DNA from: Cognatishimia activa
Lineage (GTDB): Bacteria; Pseudomonadota; Alphaproteobacteria; Rhodobacterales; Rhodobacteraceae
Assembly: GCF_001458335.1 (NCBI RefSeq)
Contig: NZ_CYTO01000009.1
Location: forward strand, 382,385-446,384
Direction of reading: 5' to 3'
Length of the DNA stretch: 64,000 bases
The notes under the pieces are model-generated. The model saw only the letters and a program-made list of their open reading frames with translations, made no database searches and had not been told where the DNA came from. A program made the position numbers and the translations under genes. Below are positions 53,041 to 63,976 of the stretch, piece after piece; within the stretch, counting starts at the first letter, position 1; every line of letters begins with the position of its first letter.

Positions 53041-53114
53041 CTCGCCCTCCGCGCATGCGCGGAGCGTGAAGGTAGACCAGTCATGTCAAAGGCCGGAGCC
53101 AAATAAGTCATCAT
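53037..53114 (-). CDS. 25-codon upstream ORF coupled to the DUF1636 gene
   Basis: ATG 53114 is preceded by a strong Shine-Dalgarno GGAGGG (53121-53126) with 6-nt spacing. The peptide begins MMTYLAPAFDM and ends in a basic stretch HARRAR. Its TGA (53039-53037) overlaps the DUF1636 ATG as ATGA. Ribosomes finishing this ORF would melt the palindrome that covers the DUF1636 ribosome binding site. It lies just downstream of the riboswitch, so the riboswitch may gate this ORF first. No peptide function is known to me. Confidence 0.6.
   Translation of the reverse strand: MMTYLAPAFDMTGLPSRSAHARRAR
53047..53064 (-). promoter_or_regulatory. Palindrome occluding the DUF1636 ribosome binding site
   Basis: CTCCGCGCATGCGCGGAG is a perfect 18-bp palindrome. 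As RNA it can fold into a 7-bp stem with loop CAUG, and its 3' arm (GGAG) contributes to the Shine-Dalgarno sequence 6-10 nt before the DUF1636 start. This would block initiation unless it is opened by ribosomes from the upstream ORF. Confidence 0.62.
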
Positions 53115-53156
53115 AGGTTTCCCTCCGAGGCACCCCGCCCGGTTTGGTTACAACAA

Positions 53157-53345
53157 TGATGGCAGGTATCCTGACTTACGGGTCGTCGCGTCTCTGATCC
53201 TTCCCAGGCCTTCCCAAGTGGTGGGCCCAGTGGCTATTCAGAGTTGCTCGCCGCTTACAGTTGCGGGGGCAGTTACGGAATTGGCAGCTGTGAAGCGCGC
53301 CGCACCGTATTCCCTTTTACAAGGCATGCGCCTTGAAACCATCGA
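53157..53345 (-). ncRNA. Cobalamin (AdoCbl-type) riboswitch
   Basis: On the minus strand the conserved elements appear in order: P1 GATGG (53343-53339), AAAAGGGAATACGGTGC (about 53318-53302), CCCCGCAACTGTAAGCGG (53268-53251), GCCACTGGG (53234-53226), GGGAAGGC-type segments (about 53216-53203), and the B12 box AAGTCAGGATACCTGCC (53177-53161) closing with P1 CCATC. All match the canonical cobalamin riboswitch. It precedes the DUF1636/ABC operon; with no obvious terminator stem after it, control is more likely at translation. Confidence 0.93.
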
Positions 53346-53495
53346 GGAGAGAGCTAACAGCGCACGGTTCACCTTGTCAATCACGATTGCTGCGGCGCAA
53401 TAAAATGACGCCACGACGCTTATCGCTGGACAAAGCTATGTGGGTTTGGCTACCTCGACAATACGCCACAAATTGTTCTGAAAGACCAATAAATT
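53346..53495. promoter_or_regulatory. Divergent promoter region, riboswitch leader and pxpB
   Basis: About 150 bp between the 5' end of the riboswitch and pxpB should contain both promoters. I see no strong -35/-10 pair or operator and no extra ORF. Confidence 0.35.
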
Positions 53496-54185
53496 ATGCC
53501 CCAAGCCCGGTTCACTGCGGTTTCTGACCATGCTGTTTTGGTGCAGTTGGGGGATGAGATCAGTGATAAGATCAATCTTGAGATCCAGTCGCTAGATCGA
53601 GCAATTGCTGCCGCTGGGATCAACGGTTTCTTGGAATCAATCCCGGCCTTTGTGAACATTTTGGTGGTATTTGATCCTTTGGTAACTGACCACGGCAGCA
53701 TCGAGGCGGCGATCAAACCGCTGTTGGCAGATGTTTCTGCGGTTCAAGGGCGGGGGACAGAGCGCGTGGTCCGGGTCTGCTATGATCTCGATATCGCGCC
53801 GGACCTGTCCGAAGTCGCTGCGCAGGCGGGGCTTTCTGAGGATACGGTCATCAACATGCATCTTGGCGCGTCCTACCGCGTGGGCATGTATGGCTTTGCA
53901 CCCGGCTATGCTTACCTTTCCGGCGTGAATGAAGCGATTCAAGTGCCGCGCAAACCTTCGGCCTTGCGCGATGTCCCGGCAGGGAGCGTTATTATCGCTG
54001 GGCCTCAATGCTTGGTGACGACCCTGACCATGCCGACGGGTTGGTCTATCATTGGTCGCTCGCCAACAGAGATCCTGACTGACAATCCGCGACATCCGTT
54101 CCTGTTCGATGTGGGTGACACGGTTCGATTTGAGCGCATTGACCGCGCAACCTTTGAAGCAGAGAAAGGTCTGCGCCATGGGTGA
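53496..54185 (+). CDS. pxpB: 5-oxoprolinase subunit PxpB (KipI-like)
   Basis: A 229-residue protein of the KipI/PxpB family, a subunit of the ATP-dependent bacterial 5-oxoprolinase that opens pyroglutamate to glutamate. The core LGASYRVGMYGFAPGYAYLSGVN and RKPSALRDVPAGSVIIAG, TGWSIIGRSP are diagnostic cyclophilin-like segments. Its 3' end overlaps pxpC by 8 nt. PxpA (LamB/YcsF family) is not next to it in this window. Confidence 0.9.
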   Translation: MPQARFTAVSDHAVLVQLGDEISDKINLEIQSLDRAIAAAGINGFLESIPAFVNILVVFDPLVTDHGSIEAAIKPLLADVSAVQGRGTERVVRVCYDLDIAPDLSEVAAQAGLSEDTVINMHLGASYRVGMYGFAPGYAYLSGVNEAIQVPRKPSALRDVPAGSVIIAGPQCLVTTLTMPTGWSIIGRSPTEILTDNPRHPFLFDVGDTVRFERIDRATFEAEKGLRHG

Positions 54186-55188
54186 AGCGCGTCTCAAAGT
54201 GGTGGCCGCAGGACCCTTAGTGACCGTGCAAGATGCCGGGCGCACGGGTTATATGCGCTTTGGTGTCGCTGCGAGCGGTCCTATGGACCGCTTGTCTCAT
54301 GCGGCGGGCAATGTTGCTCTTGGCAACGCACCTGAGGCGAGCGGCATCGAGATCTCGATGGGGGGATTGGTGTTGGAATGTGTCAGCGGCACCCTTTCTC
54401 TCGCGGTGACAGGTGCCGACTGTTTGGTCGAAACCTGCGGCGACAGTTTGGGCAGTTGGAATGTTATCTCGTTGTCGCCGGGCGAGCGCTTGTCGATCCG
54501 TGCGGGTCACAAGGGCAGTTGGGCGTATTTGGCTTTCGCCGGGAATTTAGAAAGTCAGGAATGGCTTGGTCACAGCGCGACCCATTCGACCTCTGGGTTC
54601 GGTGGCGGTGCTTTAAGCGCTGGGCAGGTCCTGACCGTTCGCGATGCTGCCCTGCGCGAAGATCGCCATGGCGCCATTGAGCGCCCCGCCATTGCTGCAA
54701 GCGAGGCCATCCGCGTGGTGATGGGCCCGCAGGACCGGTTCTTTGATCCAAGTGCTCTTTCTGCGCTACAGGAACAGCCGTTTAGACTGTCCGCGCAATT
54801 TGACCGAATGGGCGTGCGCCTAGATGGGCCGAAATTGTCAATAGATGGGGCATTGTCGATCCCATCAGAACCGGTTGCGAAAGGCGCAATTCAGGTTGCT
54901 GGAGATGGAACACCCACCGTGCTGCTTGCTGATCATCAAACCACAGGCGGTTATCCTAAGATTGCCACTGTGATCAGCACCGATCTGGATCGAATAAGCC
55001 AGATGCGCGCAGGGGATGTGGTGCATTTTGAGGCGGTTTCGCCTGAGCAAGCCGTCTCAATCGCACGAGACAAGGCTCTGAAAATGCAGGTGTATTTAGA
55101 AGAAGTGGCGGTCCCGCGGGGAACGCTTGCACAGAGGCTGATGCGGGAAAACTTGATCAGCGGCGCAGTCTCTGAAACGCCAGACTGA
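54178..55188 (+). CDS. pxpC: 5-oxoprolinase subunit PxpC (KipA-like)
   Basis: A 336-residue biotin-dependent-carboxyltransferase-like (KipA) protein. [25 protein letters not shown] at the N-terminus and [56 protein letters not shown]-type segments later on are family signatures. The start is ATG 54178 (MGEARLKV), because an in-frame start at 54109 adds PxpB-overlapping sequence unlike the family. It acts with PxpB on 5-oxoproline; a terminator follows the stop. Confidence 0.9.
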   Translation: [336 protein letters not shown]

Positions 55189-55197
55189 TTGCAAAAG

Positions 55198-55231
55198 AAA
55201 AACCCCGGCGCTTTGAGGCTCCGGGGTTTTT
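55198..55231. terminator. Bidirectional terminator between pxpC and acnB
   Basis: AAAAACCCCGG (55198-55208) and CCGGGGTTTTT (55221-55231) form an 11-bp stem with a 12-base loop and T tracts on both strands. It lies between convergent genes and can end both transcripts. Confidence 0.9.
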
Positions 55232-55237
55232 GCGTTC

Positions 55238-58030
<2,793 letters not shown>

Positions 58031-58127
58031 GATATTCCCGACGCCTTCCATAGTATGTTTTGCTTGCTGCCGGGACGCAGAATCAACTGGCGCGCCGGAG
58101 AAGCTTGCTGAGCGCTGATATAATTCA

Positions 58128-58143
58128 GCATACAATTGTATGC
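58128..58143. promoter_or_regulatory. 16-bp palindrome upstream of acnB
   Basis: GCATACAATTGTATGC is a perfect palindrome 98 bp before the acnB start, in an A+T-rich promoter-like stretch. Its ATACAATTGTAT core resembles operators of GntR-family regulators, but I cannot assign a specific one. Confidence 0.55.
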
Positions 58144-58356
58144 AAGGGTGTTGAGCAAGAAAAATAAGGGTATATCCAGTACGCCCGCCTTGCAGATCAG
58201 CTGCGCCATTGCCAATCTCACCAGAGAATGAACGACAAAATAGCATAAGTTCTATGACCAAACCATCATTGCTGCGTCAGCGCTGGGGGCTATTGCGCCA
58301 AATCCGGCGGGTCAGTCGTGCGGATCACTGTTTGGGTGGATGCGTTGATCAGCGAT

Positions 58357-58392
58357 CAAAATAAAGACCCGCGCATTTAGAAAACACGCGGG
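58357..58392 (-). terminator. Probable terminator of the iol operon
   Basis: On the minus strand CCCGCG (58392-58387) and CGCGGG (58373-58368) form a 6-bp GC stem with a 13-base loop, followed by TCTTTATTTTG. It lies 35-70 bp after the iolG stop. Confidence 0.6.
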
Positions 58393-58426
58393 CCGGATGA
58401 TTTTGTTACGAAGACTTTCTTGGTTC

Positions 58427-59413
58427 TTATAGGAGAACCGGTTGTCCATCCTCGTTGGATTGAGCGGCTGCATCCGCAAGAATCTGCGCTTGCAACCCAT
58501 CATGGATTGTCGGCGACATGGTCACTTTGCCTGATACAGCATCAATGAAGTGCAGCATCTCGGCCCGGTATGCGGCCTCATAGCGTTCTAAGAAGAAATG
58601 CTGTGCCGGTGCTTTGCGATAGCCTGTATCATCGGCTTGCTCGACAGTGTTCTCTAGCTGGTTCTCCGCACGCAACATGCCCTTTGCGCCATGGACCTCG
58701 ATCCGTTGGTCATAGCCGTAGGTTGCGCGGCGAGAGTTGGAAATCTGACAGATCTTCCCTGAAGCAGTGGTCAAAATGACTGCGGCAGTGTCCACGTCCC
58801 CAGCTTTACCAATCTCTGGGTCTACGAGTGACGAGCCCTTCGCATAAACGCTGACCACCTCTTCACCCAGAAGGAACCGCGCCATGTCGAGATCATGGAT
58901 CATCATATCCCGGAACAGACCACCTGATGTTTTCACGTAACCAATCGGCGGCGGGGAAGGGTCGCGGCTTTGGATCGTAACAAGTTCCACATCGCCAATG
59001 GCACCATTCGCCAATTGCGCCTGCAAATGAGCGAAGTTCGGATCAAAACGCCGGTTAAACGCGGTCAGGAAAGACACCCCAGCCTCTTCAACCACCTTGA
59101 TACAGTCGCGAATACGGTCCGCGGACATGTCGACGGGCTTTTCACAAAAGATCGCCTTGCCGGCTTTCGCAGCCGTATGGATCAGGTCGTAATGGGTGTC
59201 TGTCGGCGTGCCGATCACCACCGCGTCCACATCATCGCTCGCAATCAACTCTTCCGCGCCAAGCACTTGCGCTCCGGTCTTTGCGGCCAGCGCTTCGGCA
59301 GGTTCCGCGAAAGCATCAGCCACGACAGAGACCCTTGCGTCGTCGATGCCAAAGATTGACCGAGCATGCACCGCGCCAATGCGCCCACAGCCCAAAAGTC
59401 CGATATTGATCAT
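58427..59413 (-). CDS. iolG: myo-Inositol 2-dehydrogenase IolG
   Basis: A 328-residue NAD-dependent dehydrogenase of the GFO/IDH/MocA family. The Rossmann start is INIGLLGCGRIGAVHARSI, the catalytic lysine is in IFCEKPVDMS, and GGLFRDMMIHDLDMARFLLGEE contains the conserved aspartate and histidine. It oxidises myo-inositol to scyllo-inosose, the first step of the pathway. Its ATG overlaps the aldolase stop by 1 nt; it is the last gene of the operon. Confidence 0.93.
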   Translation of the reverse strand: MINIGLLGCGRIGAVHARSIFGIDDARVSVVADAFAEPAEALAAKTGAQVLGAEELIASDDVDAVVIGTPTDTHYDLIHTAAKAGKAIFCEKPVDMSADRIRDCIKVVEEAGVSFLTAFNRRFDPNFAHLQAQLANGAIGDVELVTIQSRDPSPPPIGYVKTSGGLFRDMMIHDLDMARFLLGEEVVSVYAKGSSLVDPEIGKAGDVDTAAVILTTASGKICQISNSRRATYGYDQRIEVHGAKGMLRAENQLENTVEQADDTGYRKAPAQHFFLERYEAAYRAEMLHFIDAVSGKVTMSPTIHDGLQAQILADAAAQSNEDGQPVLL

Positions 59414-60249
59414 TATGCGGCTCCTTTGAAGGCCTGAAGAACCGTCCGTGTGGCGGTCATAACTGGATCGTGGGTTTCCTTTAGGATGCTCACGCGGTCA
59501 AACCGATCTGGGTCGGCATTCACCGCATCCCGCAACGCATGTCCAAAGGCCATACGCAATTCGGTCCCAATGTTGAATTTGCAAATCGCAGAGCTGCGCG
59601 CAAGGCTGGTGCGCTGGGCGACCGGCACGCCAGATCCCCCATGGATGACCAGTGGGATATCGGTCACCGCCTCGATGGCGCGGATGCGTGGCTCATCAAG
59701 GCCCGGGCCATCCTTGTCTTGCTGCAAATGCGTGTTTCCGACGGAAATCGCCATCGCGTCAACGCCAGAATTTTTCGCAAAAACAGCAGCTTCTTCCGGA
59801 TCGGTGCCTGAAGACTGCTCGCCGCCAGAATAGCCCACAAACCCAATCTCGCCTTCGCAGGAGACGCCCGCCGCATGGGCCATTTCGGCAATCGCTGCGG
59901 TTTCATCGATGTTTTGCTGCAAGGGTTTGCGAGAGCCATCAAACATTACCGATGTGAAGCCACTCTCAATGGCAATCTGGCAGTCCTCATGGGTGTAGCC
60001 ATGATCCAGATGCGCCACCACGGGGACGGATGCTTCCTCGGCCAAATGACGGAACATTTTACCTAAGACGGGCAGGGGCGTGTGTTCGCGACAGCTCGGC
60101 CCGGCCTGCAAGATCACGGGCACGCCTTCTGCTTCGGCGGCCCGCACATAGGCGCGCATTTCTTCCCAGCCAAGGGTCACCAATCCGGCCACCGCGTGGC
60201 CGTTCTTCAAAGCGGGTTGCAGGACATCTGCAAGTGTGACGAGGCTCAT
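59413..60249 (-). CDS. Class II aldolase, probable IolJ-type
   Basis: A 278-residue zinc-dependent aldolase of the fructose/tagatose-bisphosphate class. VPVVAHLDHGYTHEDCQIAIESGFTSVMFDGS carries the catalytic aspartate and a zinc histidine; GEIGFVGYSGGEQSSGTDPEEA and PLVIHGGSGVP hold a zinc ligand and phosphate site. In this cluster it should cleave 2-deoxy-5-keto-gluconate-6-phosphate to malonate semialdehyde and dihydroxyacetone phosphate. Generic FBP aldolase activity is the alternative. It overlaps iolB by 4 nt. Confidence 0.87.
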   Translation of the reverse strand: MSLVTLADVLQPALKNGHAVAGLVTLGWEEMRAYVRAAEAEGVPVILQAGPSCREHTPLPVLGKMFRHLAEEASVPVVAHLDHGYTHEDCQIAIESGFTSVMFDGSRKPLQQNIDETAAIAEMAHAAGVSCEGEIGFVGYSGGEQSSGTDPEEAAVFAKNSGVDAMAISVGNTHLQQDKDGPGLDEPRIRAIEAVTDIPLVIHGGSGVPVAQRTSLARSSAICKFNIGTELRMAFGHALRDAVNADPDRFDRVSILKETHDPVMTATRTVLQAFKGAA

Positions 60250-61103
60250 TTGAACTTGGCCACCATATCCATGATCCCCGGGATCGTATGGAGTTGCTCT
60301 TCATGGGTTGGCTGGAAGTATTGCTTCAAGCTGCGTTGAGACAGGCCACCCAGAATGGTGAAGTAATACATCTGATAGCCCGGCAGAACGGCGCAAGGGT
60401 GGTAACCCTTGTCCAAACAAATCGTGGAGCCATCCATGATGTGATAGGCATCGCCCGGCTTGTTGTCTTCGCGCTGCAGCATCTGGATGCCAGAGCCGTA
60501 GTTCGGCTTGAAGCGGAAATTGTAAGTCTCGTCATGGCGGGTTTCGATCATCTCGCCATCTTCGCCGGGACGATCCGTGTCGTGCTTGTGGCTTGGGAAG
60601 CCAGACCAGCCACCTTCGCCGACGGTGAAGAGTTCGCTGACCAAAAGCCGGCCGACTTTATCATGATACTTAGTGCCAAGGATGTGTTTGATTTTGCGAT
60701 GGGTTTTCGTGTCGTCAGACCCGTATTGGACAACATCCAGCTCTGCTTCGCGCACGTCAAATGGCTCAAGCACCTTGTCGTATTTCGCACCGGCGATGAA
60801 GGTCTCGGTGGCCTCGGTCACGCAAGTGATACGCACTTTCGCGCCGACTGGGACATAAACGCCTTCTGGCTCGCCATCCCACACATCTTCCGTACGGCGA
60901 CCAAGGTCAGGATAGATTGCACCTTCTACGTCTACATCAACGGTGCCGGTCGCTGGCACCACACAGGTCTCATATCCCGGCACGGCATATTCAAACACCT
61001 CGCCTTTCTTGAGCTTGACGATGTTGAAATAGTTCAGCGGGACCAGCGCGTTCTCCGCATCCACGATGGGTTTGTTCTGGTTGTCATGGGGCGCAATATG
61101 CAT
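60246..61103 (-). CDS. iolB: 5-Deoxy-glucuronate isomerase IolB
   Basis: A 285-residue double-cupin isomerase. WSGFPSHKHDTDRPG with the metal-binding histidines, ETRHDETYNFRFKPNYGSGIQML and DGSTICLDKGYHPCAVLPGYQMYYFTILGG are diagnostic. It converts 5-deoxyglucuronic acid to 2-deoxy-5-keto-gluconic acid, the substrate of IolC. It overlaps the aldolase gene by 4 nt and follows iolC by 12 nt. Confidence 0.95.
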   Translation of the reverse strand: MHIAPHDNQNKPIVDAENALVPLNYFNIVKLKKGEVFEYAVPGYETCVVPATGTVDVDVEGAIYPDLGRRTEDVWDGEPEGVYVPVGAKVRITCVTEATETFIAGAKYDKVLEPFDVREAELDVVQYGSDDTKTHRKIKHILGTKYHDKVGRLLVSELFTVGEGGWSGFPSHKHDTDRPGEDGEMIETRHDETYNFRFKPNYGSGIQMLQREDNKPGDAYHIMDGSTICLDKGYHPCAVLPGYQMYYFTILGGLSQRSLKQYFQPTHEEQLHTIPGIMDMVAKFK

Positions 61104-61115
61104 TTGGCTGGTCCT

Positions 61116-62096
61116 TTAAGGGGCTGTTGGGCCGGCATGAGCGGCCAAGAAATCATTGAGTTGGTCGGTGGTCGGCATAGAGGGCGCGCAGCCCGGTTTG
61201 CTTACAACAATTGAGGCGCTGGCAGAGCCGCGCAGGATGGCGGTTTTTAGGTCGTGCCCGTCGGCGATGCTGGCCAGAAGCCCGGACATGAAACTGTCGC
61301 CTGCGCCATTGGGTTTCACTGCATCGACCGGGTAAATGCCGGTGCGGATTTCTTCGCCCTCATAGAACGTCACCGCACCTTCGTGACCCATCTTATAGAT
61401 CACAAAGCGACCGTCATCGGCGAGCCGTTTGGCCATATCCAGACCTTTGTCGATCCCGCCCGCCATAAAGCCGAATTCTTCGTCATTGCCGACGATCATA
61501 TCGCTGGCCTTGCCAGCTTGGGTTAGCACATCTGCGGCCACCTGTGGTGAAGGCCAAGAATAGGGGCGATAGTCGATGTCAAATAACACAGGAATGCCTG
61601 CCGCTCGGGCGTTTTCGAAGGCTTTGAAAGTGGCACCTCTGGACGGTTCCGCAGCAAAAACGGTGCCCGCTGTGATCAGGGCGGTGAAGCGAGAATAGTC
61701 AACGCGATCAACATCTTCTTCGGTGACTTCAAAGTCTGCCGCGCCATTGCGGTAGATGACATTTTGAAAGTCTTCTATGCAGCTCTCATAGATTGCCAGA
61801 GATGTTCGCGCCTCGCCGCCTTCCGGGCGCACATAGGTCGTTTCGACCCCATAATGTTCCAGTCGATTGGTGGCAAAACGGCCAACCGCGTCGTCAGATA
61901 CAGAGGTCACCAATGCTGCTTCGCACCCTAATTTGACCAGGCCGGCACAAATGTTTGCGGAGGAGCCCCCAAGATCGGCCTTAAACACCTGGGCGTGTTC
62001 CGACTTTGTGCCGATCGGGTCAGCATACATGTCCATGCCGGCCCGGCCAAAGACCACAAATTTGCGGCCCTTAATTGCGTCTATAACGTTAGCCAT
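61116..62096 (-). CDS. iolC: 5-Dehydro-2-deoxygluconokinase IolC
   Basis: A 326-residue PfkB-family sugar kinase. FVVFGRAGMDMYADPIGT is the family-1 start, GGSSANICAGLVKLGCEAALV the substrate region, and AVKPNGAGDSFMSGLLASI the anion-hole motif with catalytic aspartate. The start is set at 62096 (MANVIDAIKG), where ATG overlaps the iolD stop by 1 nt; an in-frame start at 62135 would overlap iolD by 40 nt. It phosphorylates 2-deoxy-5-keto-gluconate. Confidence 0.94.
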   Translation of the reverse strand: MANVIDAIKGRKFVVFGRAGMDMYADPIGTKSEHAQVFKADLGGSSANICAGLVKLGCEAALVTSVSDDAVGRFATNRLEHYGVETTYVRPEGGEARTSLAIYESCIEDFQNVIYRNGAADFEVTEEDVDRVDYSRFTALITAGTVFAAEPSRGATFKAFENARAAGIPVLFDIDYRPYSWPSPQVAADVLTQAGKASDMIVGNDEEFGFMAGGIDKGLDMAKRLADDGRFVIYKMGHEGAVTFYEGEEIRTGIYPVDAVKPNGAGDSFMSGLLASIADGHDLKTAILRGSASASIVVSKPGCAPSMPTTDQLNDFLAAHAGPTAP

Positions 62097-63976
62097 CAAA
62101 CGCCCTTCCGCTGTTTGCTGCGGGAGGACTCCCAATCCACATGAGCGGCGCGCACGCGGTCACTTTCGGTGATATGAGGGCTGCCCACTTCCCACCATGC
62201 GTGACCTTCAGCGGTCCAACCTTCATAAGGGTCAACCTTCATCACGATCACATGAGTTTTGTCGCTGGCTTTGGCGCGCTTGAAGGCGTCGCCCAGCTCG
62301 GCAGGATTGGACACCGTTTCAGCAATTGCACCTTGCGAAGCGGCATGCGCTTCGAAATCCACGGCAAAGGGTTCTGGAATGGTCGGGCAATCCTCAAGCA
62401 GGTTGTTAAAGCTCTCATTGCCAGTGTTGTTTTGCAGTTTATTGATCACCGCAAAGCCACCATTGTCGAGCACCAGAATGATCAGTTTTTTGCGGCTCAG
62501 CACCGACGAATAGATGTCGGAATTCATCATCATGTAAGAACCGTCGCCAATGAAAACGATCGTGTCTTGATCCGGCTCGCTTTCGGCCTGTGCGATGCGA
62601 GCGCCCCATGCGCCAGAGATTTCATAGCCCATGCAGCTAAAGCCAAATTCGACATCCACTGTGCCAGTCGACAGCGTCCGCCAGTTGGCGGTGACTTCAG
62701 CTGGAAGGCCACCAGCTGCGGCCACAACGCGGTCGCGCGCGTCACAAAGTTCGTTCACAACGCCAATGGCTTGCGCATAAGAGTTCGGGCGGTTTCCGTG
62801 GGCGACATTTTCCGCCACATAGCCATCCCATTTCTTACGTTCGGTTTTGGCAAAATCGACCCATTCAGTAGGGGCCGCATAGTCCAGTGCTGCATCCAAA
62901 GCCGTGAGGCTGAGTTTCGCGTCACCAACGATTGGCAAAGAGCGGTGCTTGCCCGCGTCATGACGGCCTGCATTGATCGAGATGATCTGCGCGTCTTTTG
63001 CAAATGCTGTCCAAGACCCCGTTGTGAAGTCTTGCAACCGGGTGCCAACTGCGAGGATCACATCGGCCTGCTCTGCGATGGTGTTGGCGCTGTTTGATCC
63101 AGTTACCCCAATAGGGCCGATATTGAGATCGTGCGTCGCGACCAAGTTTGCGCGACCGGCAATGGTTTCGACCACAGGGATCTGGTGTTTCTCTGCAAAG
63201 TCGGTCAACTCGGTGACCGCGCGGGAATATTGCACACCGCCGCCCGCGATGATCATCGGGCGTTTGGCGCTTTTCAAGGCTTCTACCGCGTCTGCAATCT
63301 CATTTGCATCCGGTGTCACGCGGCGAATGCGGTGTACTTTCTTTTCAAAGAACACAGCGGGGAAATCATAAGTCCAGCCTTGAACATCCTGCGGCAGACC
63401 TAGGAATGCCGGCCCGCAATCCGCCGGATCAAGAAGAGTCGCAAGCGCATTTGGCAATGACTGGATGATCTGTGCCGGGTGCGTGATGCGATCCCAATAG
63501 CGGACAACCGGTTTGAACGCGTCATTAACGCCGTAGGTCGGATCCTGAAAATTCTCCATTTGCTGCAACACAGGGTCGGGCAGGCGGGTCAGAAACGTGT
63601 CCCCGCACAGAAGCAACATCGGCAGGCGGTTTGCATGGGCCAAAGCGGCGGATGTGACTAGGTTGGATGTGCCAGGACCAGCAGAGGCTGTGCAGAACAT
63701 AAAGCGTTGGCGCAACCACTGTTTTGCATAGCCAGCCGCCGCAAACCCCATGCTTTGTTCGTTCTGGCCACGGTAAAGCGGCAGCGCGTCCTGATGGTTA
63801 TAAAGGGCTTCACCAAGGCAGGTCACATTGCCATGGCCAAAGATGCCAAACCCACCGCCACAAACGCGCATTTCCTGCCCGTCGATCTCGATGAATTGGT
63901 TGGAAAGCCAACGGATTATAGCCTGCGCTGTGGTCAGCTGAATTGTGTCGGCTGATGATGTCATTGTTTCGCTCAT
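62096..63976 (-). CDS. iolD: 3D-(3,5/4)-trihydroxycyclohexane-1,2-dione hydrolase IolD
   Basis: A 626-residue thiamine-diphosphate enzyme that opens the ring of diketo-inositol. The N-terminal Pyr domain includes GIFGHGNVTCLGEALYNHQ with the cofactor-activating region; the C-terminal PP domain has VFIGDGSYMMMNSDIYSSVL, the GDG motif binding Mg-ThDP. VAAAGGLPAEVTANWRT and FSCMGYEISGAWGAR are IolD-typical. It is the first gene of the operon in the window; iolE and a regulator are not seen and may lie beyond 64000 or elsewhere. Confidence 0.95.
   Translation of the reverse strand: MSETMTSSADTIQLTTAQAIIRWLSNQFIEIDGQEMRVCGGGFGIFGHGNVTCLGEALYNHQDALPLYRGQNEQSMGFAAAGYAKQWLRQRFMFCTASAGPGTSNLVTSAALAHANRLPMLLLCGDTFLTRLPDPVLQQMENFQDPTYGVNDAFKPVVRYWDRITHPAQIIQSLPNALATLLDPADCGPAFLGLPQDVQGWTYDFPAVFFEKKVHRIRRVTPDANEIADAVEALKSAKRPMIIAGGGVQYSRAVTELTDFAEKHQIPVVETIAGRANLVATHDLNIGPIGVTGSNSANTIAEQADVILAVGTRLQDFTTGSWTAFAKDAQIISINAGRHDAGKHRSLPIVGDAKLSLTALDAALDYAAPTEWVDFAKTERKKWDGYVAENVAHGNRPNSYAQAIGVVNELCDARDRVVAAAGGLPAEVTANWRTLSTGTVDVEFGFSCMGYEISGAWGARIAQAESEPDQDTIVFIGDGSYMMMNSDIYSSVLSRKKLIILVLDNGGFAVINKLQNNTGNESFNNLLEDCPTIPEPFAVDFEAHAASQGAIAETVSNPAELGDAFKRAKASDKTHVIVMKVDPYEGWTAEGHAWWEVGSPHITESDRVRAAHVDWESSRSKQRKGV

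Larger units (their letters stand above)
58031..58426. other. 396-bp region between iolG and acnB
   Basis: This contains the acnB promoter region with a perfect 16-bp palindrome at 58128-58143, and the transcription terminator of the inositol operon near 58357-58392. No further gene is supported. Confidence 0.5.

Noticed and set aside
58031-58261. 77-codon N-terminal extension of acnB
   Set aside because: The extension includes the promoter-like palindrome region and is not AcnB-like. ATG 58030 with GGGAAT gives the standard N-terminus.
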